Source: JAGRMG01 sp047975215
GTDB lineage: Bacteria; Pseudomonadota; Alphaproteobacteria; Rhodobacterales; Rhodobacteraceae
Length of the DNA stretch: 18,740 nt
Direction: 5' to 3'
Assembly: GCA_047975215.1 (NCBI GenBank)
Contig: JBKEDD010000028.1
Coordinates: forward strand, 1-18,740
Under the pieces are notes generated by a model. The model saw nothing but the letters and a program-made list of their open reading frames with translations. It searched no databases and was not told the DNA's origin. The stretch's first letter is position 1; each line of letters starts with the position of its first letter. Made by a program: the position numbers and the translations under genes. Positions 14,588 to 18,740 of this stretch are shown piece after piece.

Positions 14588-15544
14588 ATGTCGCAGGATC
14601 GGCCCGTACTGGGCATATTTTTCATGCTTGGTTTCTGTGTCGTCGCCCCGATGGGCGACGCGGTGGCCAAGCTGTTGGGGCAGTCGGTGCCGCTTGGCCA
14701 GATTCTCCTGATCCGCTTTGTCGTGCAGGCGCTGATCCTGATCCCGCTGGTGCTGTTCACGCGACGGCTGTGGCGAATGCGCGGCCGGGTGCTGGCGCTG
14801 ACCGTGCTGCGCACACTGCTGCATATCGCCGGGATCGGCGCGATGTTCACGGCGCTCAGATACCTGCCGCTGGCCGATGCCGTGGCAATCGCCTTCGTCA
14901 TGCCCTTCCTGATGCTGCTGCTGGGCCGGTTCGTTTTGAACGAAGAGGTGGGAATGCGCCGGATCGCGGCCTGTATCGTCGGGTTCGTCGGCACGCTGCT
15001 GGTGATCCAGCCCAGCTTTGCCGAAGTCGGCTGGCCGGCCTTGTGGCCACTCGTGGTGGCGGTGGTGTTCTCGCTGTTCATGCTGGTGACGCGCCAGATC
15101 GCCCGTGACACCGATCCGGTCGGATTGCAGGCGGTCAGCGGCGTGATGGCGGTCGTCGTGCTGTTGCCGGTCGTGCTGATCGGGCAGGCGCTGGGGCTGA
15201 CCCCCCTGACCGTCATCGCGCCGGATCGCGGCGAATGGCTGCTGCTGGGCGCCATCGGCCTGCTGGGCACCGTGGCGCATTTGCTGATGACCTGGTCGCT
15301 GCGCCATGCCCCGGCGGCGACGGTGGCGCCCATGCAGTATCTGGAAATACCCTTCGCCACCGTGATCGGATTCATCGTCTTCGCCGATCTTCCCAACAGG
15401 ATTGCGGCGCTGGGCATCTGCATCACCGTCGGCGCGGGTCTCTACGTGCTGCTGCGCGAACGGGCGGTGGCGCGCGCCCTGGCCGATCCGGCGAACCGCG
15501 CTGGTGCTAAGGCGCGCTCCGATCAGGCGCAATCGCCCGCATAG
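14588..15544 (+). CDS. EamA/DMT-superfamily membrane transporter
   Basis: Inner-membrane protein of 318 aa with the ten-helix, internally duplicated architecture of the drug/metabolite transporter superfamily (RhaT/EamA type). The first repeat covers roughly residues 8-138, with YLPLADAVAIAFVMPFLMLL as the typical helix-4 region. The second covers roughly 150-292, with APAATVAPMQYLEIPFATVI as the equivalent. The C-terminal tail (RERAVARALADPANRAGAKA) is basic and cytoplasmic. The substrate cannot be predicted; family members export amino acids, nucleosides and other metabolites. The preceding 135-bp gap contains a small hairpin (14455-14473) but no clear promoter. The 3' end overlaps the convergent thiamine diphosphokinase gene by 38 bp. 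Confidence 0.9.
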   Translation: MSQDRPVLGIFFMLGFCVVAPMGDAVAKLLGQSVPLGQILLIRFVVQALILIPLVLFTRRLWRMRGRVLALTVLRTLLHIAGIGAMFTALRYLPLADAVAIAFVMPFLMLLLGRFVLNEEVGMRRIAACIVGFVGTLLVIQPSFAEVGWPALWPLVVAVVFSLFMLVTRQIARDTDPVGLQAVSGVMAVVVLLPVVLIGQALGLTPLTVIAPDRGEWLLLGAIGLLGTVAHLLMTWSLRHAPAATVAPMQYLEIPFATVIGFIVFADLPNRIAALGICITVGAGLYVLLRERAVARALADPANRAGAKARSDQAQSPA

Positions 15545-16181
15545 CGCCATCCAGCGCCTTGCGCGGCAGCATCACCAGCAACCCCGGCCCGTCGGTTTCC
15601 AGCGTCACCGGCCCCGTCGCCCGGTTTGACGTGCCGATACGCCCGTCCGGCGCCAGATCAAGCCCGTCGATCGGCCATTGCAGCCCTTCGGAGCGCCCGC
15701 GCACGCGCCGCATCGGAAACAGCGACACGACATCGCCCGGGCTCAGCGCGACCCGCATCCGCGGCGGGGCGTGAAACACCACCTCGCGCGGCCCCAGCAG
15801 CAGGCATGGCCGATCGGCGCGGCGGATCAGCGTGCTGAACGCGGCAAGCTGATGGTCGGCGCGGCCGCCAAGAAACCCCACGCCCAGAACCACCGGTGCG
15901 GCCACGTTTCGCAGGGCCTTGTCGAAATCGGTGCTGTCCTGTTCGCGGATCTCGAACAAGTGGGCGTCGGGAATGCGCGCCCGCTCGCTCGCGCCAAGGC
16001 TGTCGAAATCGCCGATCACGGCCCTGGGGACAAGCCCGACCGCCAGCGCCCTGGCCGCCCCGCCGTCGGCTGCAACCAGATACGGAGCGCGCTCCAGCGC
16101 CAGCCGCAGGTCGTTCCGCCCCAGCCATCCGCCGCCGATCAGGGTTACTGGTTGCAAAGTCTGAACAATCGGTGCTGTCAT
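15507..16181 (-). CDS. Thiamine diphosphokinase
   Basis: Transfers pyrophosphate from ATP to thiamine to give thiamine diphosphate. The 224-aa protein has the family motifs in order: VTLIGGGWLG (about 12-21), VAADGGAARAL (about 36-46), VIGDFDSLG (about 54-62), REQDSTDFDKAL (about 76-87) and GFLGGRADHQLAAF (about 100-113). The Asp residues of GDFDS and DSTDFDK should bind metal and ATP. The C-terminal beta-rich domain, which completes the thiamine pocket, includes GDVVSLFPM. The ATG at 16179-16181 was chosen because the much longer open frame upstream (to 17285) reads antisense through the next gene and has no family sequence. No TPP riboswitch was recognised in the 138-bp divergent gap. The gene converges on the DMT transporter with overlapping 3' ends. 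Confidence 0.92.
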   Translation of the reverse strand: MTAPIVQTLQPVTLIGGGWLGRNDLRLALERAPYLVAADGGAARALAVGLVPRAVIGDFDSLGASERARIPDAHLFEIREQDSTDFDKALRNVAAPVVLGVGFLGGRADHQLAAFSTLIRRADRPCLLLGPREVVFHAPPRMRVALSPGDVVSLFPMRRVRGRSEGLQWPIDGLDLAPDGRIGTSNRATGPVTLETDGPGLLVMLPRKALDGAMRAIAPDRSAP

Positions 16182-16319
16182 GCCGCGATTAATGCCCGTT
16201 TCGGAAACTGGACACAATCTGGTCATGAAATGATACGCTGTCCGGCACAGATTCGGGCCGCTTTTGTCTCGCTGGATATGGTAAACAGGTGCAACAAAAT
16301 GTGAGAGGACGAGCATCCT

Positions 16320-18506
16320 ATGGTACAGAACAACAAGGTACTCACGGTTTCCTACGGCACGTTTTCCTGCACCCTGGAGGGGTTCGAGGATTCGTTCGAG
16401 ACAATGAAGGCGATTGCCGAGTACTTCCGCGATCTGGCCGCAGATGACCGCTATTTCGGTGCCGAACCGCCCCAGCCCGATGCCGACATGCTGGCCCGTA
16501 TCGCGCAACGCGAGATTTCGCGCCAGGTCGAGGCGCGCCGCGAATCCGGAGGCATCGTGCTGCGCGCCGCCGACCTTGCCGCGGCAGGCCCTGCCCTTGC
16601 CGGGGCCGCATCCGGGCACGGGCAGACCGATCAGGCAGCCCTCGTGCCTGCTGACGCCGACAGCCCCGCCGCGCAACCCGACACCGTTGCAGAGCGCGAC
16701 GCCGTACCTGAAACGAACACCGCTGGCGAACCCGGGGCCGCCGACGCGCCGGACGCAAATGCGCACACCGGGGCGGAGGAGAGCGCCGCCAGGGCCGCGC
16801 CGCTGATCCTGTCCCAACCGGATATAGCCGCTGCGTCGCAGGCCGCGCGACAGGCCGAGGAGCAACTGGCCGATAAACCCGCCAACATGCCCGAAGCGGA
16901 CGAGGCCGCGGCCGCGCCAATCGTCGGCGCGCCCGCCGAGCAGACGCATGAGGTCATGCAGGAGGACGACGACGATCTGCCCATGGCCCAGGATCTGCCG
17001 GTCGAGGACGCGGACGAAACCTTCGTTCCGGCCGCCGACAGCATCGCGGCCAAGTTGCAGCGTATCCGCGCGGTGGTGTCGCGCAACGAACGGGCCGAAG
17101 CCCAGGACGACTATACCGAAGATCAGCACGCCGATGCGTTCACCGCCCAGGCGGCCGAAGACATCATGCACGCACTTGGCGACGACCCGACCCGGTCGGA
17201 CAGCGCCGCCGATCCGGATCATGACGGCCTTGAGCATGAAGACCATGACGAGGACGGCGATTCCGACATCGCGGCGATTCTCCAACGTTTCGAAGACGGC
17301 GAACCTTTGAGGACGACCTCATACGATGACGCGGCAGACGACGACGCGCAGGCAGCGTCCGCCGGGAGCCTGTTTGACGATCTCGACGACGAAGCCGAGG
17401 CATCCGAAGGCGACGACGATCTGGCCAACATCATGGGCGGCGACGACGAGAACGCCCCGCAACGCGACGGCCAGGCAGAACGCCACGACCGCCCGGCAGC
17501 CGCACCCGGCACGGCACGCGTGGTGAAGATCAAGCGCAGCGAATTTGACGCCGCGGTTGCTGCCGGCCACCTTGAGGAACTCCCGGTCGAGGACGCCGCA
17601 CCTGAAGATACCGGGTCGTCGCTCTCGGAAGAAGCAGAGGCCGATCTCATCCGCGAACTGGCCGATGTTGAGGCCGAATTCGCGCTGGCCGCACGCTCAG
17701 CCGGCGGTACCGCGACAGAAGCTGAAGCCGAAGACGAGGCCGAAGACGACTGGGCAGAGGACGGCCAGATGGGCGATGACGGGGCCGGGCGCCCGCACCG
17801 CCCGCTCTCGGCGTCCATGGACGAGAACGAGGACGATTTCACCCGCCTGATGGACGAAGCGGGCGAAAAGCTCAGCGACCCCGAGGCCGCCGCGCGCCAC
17901 GAAACCTACAGCCACATGCGCGCCGCCGTCGCCACGACCAAGGCCGAACGCTCGGCCGGCGGCACCATGGGGTCGCATACCGACGACGACCCCTATCGCG
18001 ACGATCTGGCCAGCGTGGTGCGCCCGCGCCGCCCCGAGGCGCCGCAGGGCCGCCCGCAGCGCCCGTCCAACGACACGCGCCCGGCACCGCTGAAGCTGGT
18101 CGCCGAACAGCGCGTGGACGACGGCGCCGGCCCCGCCACGCGCGGCCCTGTGCATCCGCGCCGCGTCAGCACGCAGTTGCTGGATGAATCGGCGCGCACC
18201 GGCACCCCTACACCCGAAGGCGGGTTCGCCGAATTCGCCGCCGAGGTCGGCGCCTCGGAACTGCCCGATCTGCTGGAAGCCGCCGCGGCCTACATGAGCT
18301 TTGTCGAAGGTCGTGCGCAGTTTTCGCGGCCGCAACTGATGGGCAAGGTGCGCCAGGTGGAATCCACCGACTTCAACCGCGAGGACGGGTTGCGTTCTTT
18401 CGGCCAGCTTCTGCGCGACGGCAAGATCGAGAAGAAGGGCGGCGGCCGGTTCGCCGCGTCAAGCCGGATCGGCTTTCGTCCCGACGACGAACGCGCGGCA
18501 GGTTAA
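16320..18506 (+). CDS. Highly acidic conserved-type protein of unknown function (728 aa)
   Basis: I do not recognise a named function, but the ends look like proteins annotated as hypothetical in Rhodobacterales. The N-terminal segment (residues 1-85) is a compact domain, beginning VLTVSYGTFSCTLEGFEDSF and continuing ETMKAIAEYFRDLAADDRYF, then an Arg-rich helix around AQREISRQVEARRE. Residues about 90-630 are low-complexity, dominated by Ala, Asp and Glu with runs such as EDDDD and EHEDHDEDGDSD, and probably disordered. The middle carries a basic island, RVVKIKRSEFDAAVAAGHLE (about 400-419). The C-terminal 90 residues are again ordered: LPDLLEAAAAYMSFVEGRAQ, then FSRPQLMGKVRQV, ending in GKIEKKGGGRFAAS, which resembles a helix-turn-helix plus wing. 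AGAGGA at 16304-16309 supports the start. It diverges from thiamine diphosphokinase. Confidence 0.85.
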   Translation: MVQNNKVLTVSYGTFSCTLEGFEDSFETMKAIAEYFRDLAADDRYFGAEPPQPDADMLARIAQREISRQVEARRESGGIVLRAADLAAAGPALAGAASGHGQTDQAALVPADADSPAAQPDTVAERDAVPETNTAGEPGAADAPDANAHTGAEESAARAAPLILSQPDIAAASQAARQAEEQLADKPANMPEADEAAAAPIVGAPAEQTHEVMQEDDDDLPMAQDLPVEDADETFVPAADSIAAKLQRIRAVVSRNERAEAQDDYTEDQHADAFTAQAAEDIMHALGDDPTRSDSAADPDHDGLEHEDHDEDGDSDIAAILQRFEDGEPLRTTSYDDAADDDAQAASAGSLFDDLDDEAEASEGDDDLANIMGGDDENAPQRDGQAERHDRPAAAPGTARVVKIKRSEFDAAVAAGHLEELPVEDAAPEDTGSSLSEEAEADLIRELADVEAEFALAARSAGGTATEAEAEDEAEDDWAEDGQMGDDGAGRPHRPLSASMDENEDDFTRLMDEAGEKLSDPEAAARHETYSHMRAAVATTKAERSAGGTMGSHTDDDPYRDDLASVVRPRRPEAPQGRPQRPSNDTRPAPLKLVAEQRVDDGAGPATRGPVHPRRVSTQLLDESARTGTPTPEGGFAEFAAEVGASELPDLLEAAAAYMSFVEGRAQFSRPQLMGKVRQVESTDFNREDGLRSFGQLLRDGKIEKKGGGRFAASSRIGFRPDDERAAG

Positions 18507-18531
18507 GCGTAACGATTGACCGGATTCGAGT

Positions 18532-18592
18532 ATTTACCCGCCGGGGCAGAACGCGTTTTCAACGTACGACGCGTTCGCCCCGGCGGGTGAAT
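18532..18592. repeat. 61-bp inverted-repeat element, copy 2 (strong hairpin)
   Basis: A long stem-loop. ATTTACCCGCCGGGGC (18532-18547) pairs with GCCCCGGCGGGTGAAT (18577-18592) over 16 bp with one T-G pair. After a single bulged A, GAACGCGT (18549-18556) pairs with ACGCGTTC (18569-18576) over 8 bp around a 12-base loop. It lies 25 bases after the stop of the acidic-protein gene. There is no T-run, so a classical intrinsic terminator is unlikely. It matches the element at 11151-11211 in length and sequence. Confidence 0.75.
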
Positions 18593-18614
18593 GCGTTTTG
18601 ACGCGACACGCCTA

Positions 18615-18740
18615 GGCTCAGAACCCAATCAGATCATTGAAGGATCGGTATTTCTCTGATTCTATTGGCGAAGCATCACAGGAGCAGAGTCATGGCGGTT
18701 GAGTATTGGCTTTCGGACAGGGCATGGGCGGCAATCGAGC
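18615..18740 (+). mobile_element. IS5-like insertion sequence, left end (runs off the window)
   Basis: The non-coding stretch after a CTAG (18612-18615) begins GGCTCAGAACCC and leads into a transposase start, so this is probably the left end of an insertion sequence. IS5-family elements of the IS427 group often insert at TA or CTAG targets, which fits the junction. The terminal inverted repeat cannot be confirmed because the right end is outside the window, and the exact left boundary is approximate. Confidence 0.6.
18692..18740 (+). CDS. IS5-family transposase, first 16 residues only
   Basis: The frame reads MAVEYWLSDRAWAAIE up to the edge of the window. This matches the opening of many IS5-family transposases (consensus YWLSDEAWAAIEP, the DUF4096-type N-terminal helix-turn-helix region). 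AGGAG at 18680-18684 is a good ribosome binding site 7 bases before the ATG. Whether the transposase is intact, or split into two frames as is common in this family, cannot be seen. Confidence 0.8.
   Translation, partial: MAVEYWLSDRAWAAIE

Noticed and set aside
13964..15550. 528-codon minus-strand open frame over serine dehydratase and the DMT transporter
   Set aside because: Gln/His/Asp-rich shadow of two clear rightward genes, with no family resemblance.
16182..17285. N-terminal extension of the thiamine diphosphokinase frame giving a 592-codon fusion
   Set aside because: The extension reads antisense through the acidic-protein gene, is Gly/Arg/Val-rich and has no recognisable domain. The kinase starts naturally at 16181.
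1..18740. CRISPR arrays, tRNA or rRNA genes, purine or TPP riboswitches
   Set aside because: No regularly spaced repeats, cloverleaf-like segments or recognisable riboswitch cores were found by eye; a covariance-model scan would be needed to exclude small RNAs.

Overview
This 18.7-kb window is GC-rich, densely packed chromosomal DNA. The gene content and the protein sequence styles fit an alphaproteobacterium of the Rhodobacteraceae/Roseobacter group: XdhABC resembling the Rhodobacter capsulatus enzyme, a BMP-type ABC transporter, a conserved acidic protein of the kind I recall from this group, and GC-rich palindromic intergenic repeats. This placement comes from family recognition by eye, not from a search.

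Layout. The 5' end of dnaE (DNA polymerase III alpha) runs leftward off the window (1-1261). A 346-bp divergent gap separates it from a long rightward unit: xdhA, xdhB and xdhC (molybdenum hydroxylase subunits and maturation factor), then four ABC transporter genes of the BMP/nucleoside family (ATPase, permease, permease, periplasmic binding protein; 6356-11042). Overlapping or nearly touching genes suggest one transcript, and it ends at a clear intrinsic terminator (11092-11122). The likely combined role is uptake of purine nucleosides or bases and oxidation of hypoxanthine/xanthine to urate.

Next come a leftward MarR-family repressor and a divergent small membrane protein gene. Two matching palindromes lie between them, on a good sigma70-like promoter. 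Then follow a glutathione S-transferase-like gene, a single-chain [4Fe-4S] L-serine dehydratase one base after it, and an EamA/DMT permease that meets a leftward thiamine diphosphokinase tail to tail with a 38-bp overlap. A rightward gene for a very acidic 728-aa protein with conserved-looking ends comes last, followed by an unusually strong hairpin and the start of an IS5-like insertion sequence that runs off the window.

The most interesting signals are these: (i) a double-hairpin palindromic repeat sitting in frame inside xdhB and apparently translated as an extra loop of about 44 residues; (ii) a 61-bp inverted-repeat family present twice, at 11151-11211 and 18532-18592; (iii) a 24-codon mini-ORF with a strong ribosome binding site bridging the transporter ATPase and its permease; (iv) the uncharacterised acidic protein with a possible winged-helix tail; (v) the paired MarR operators.
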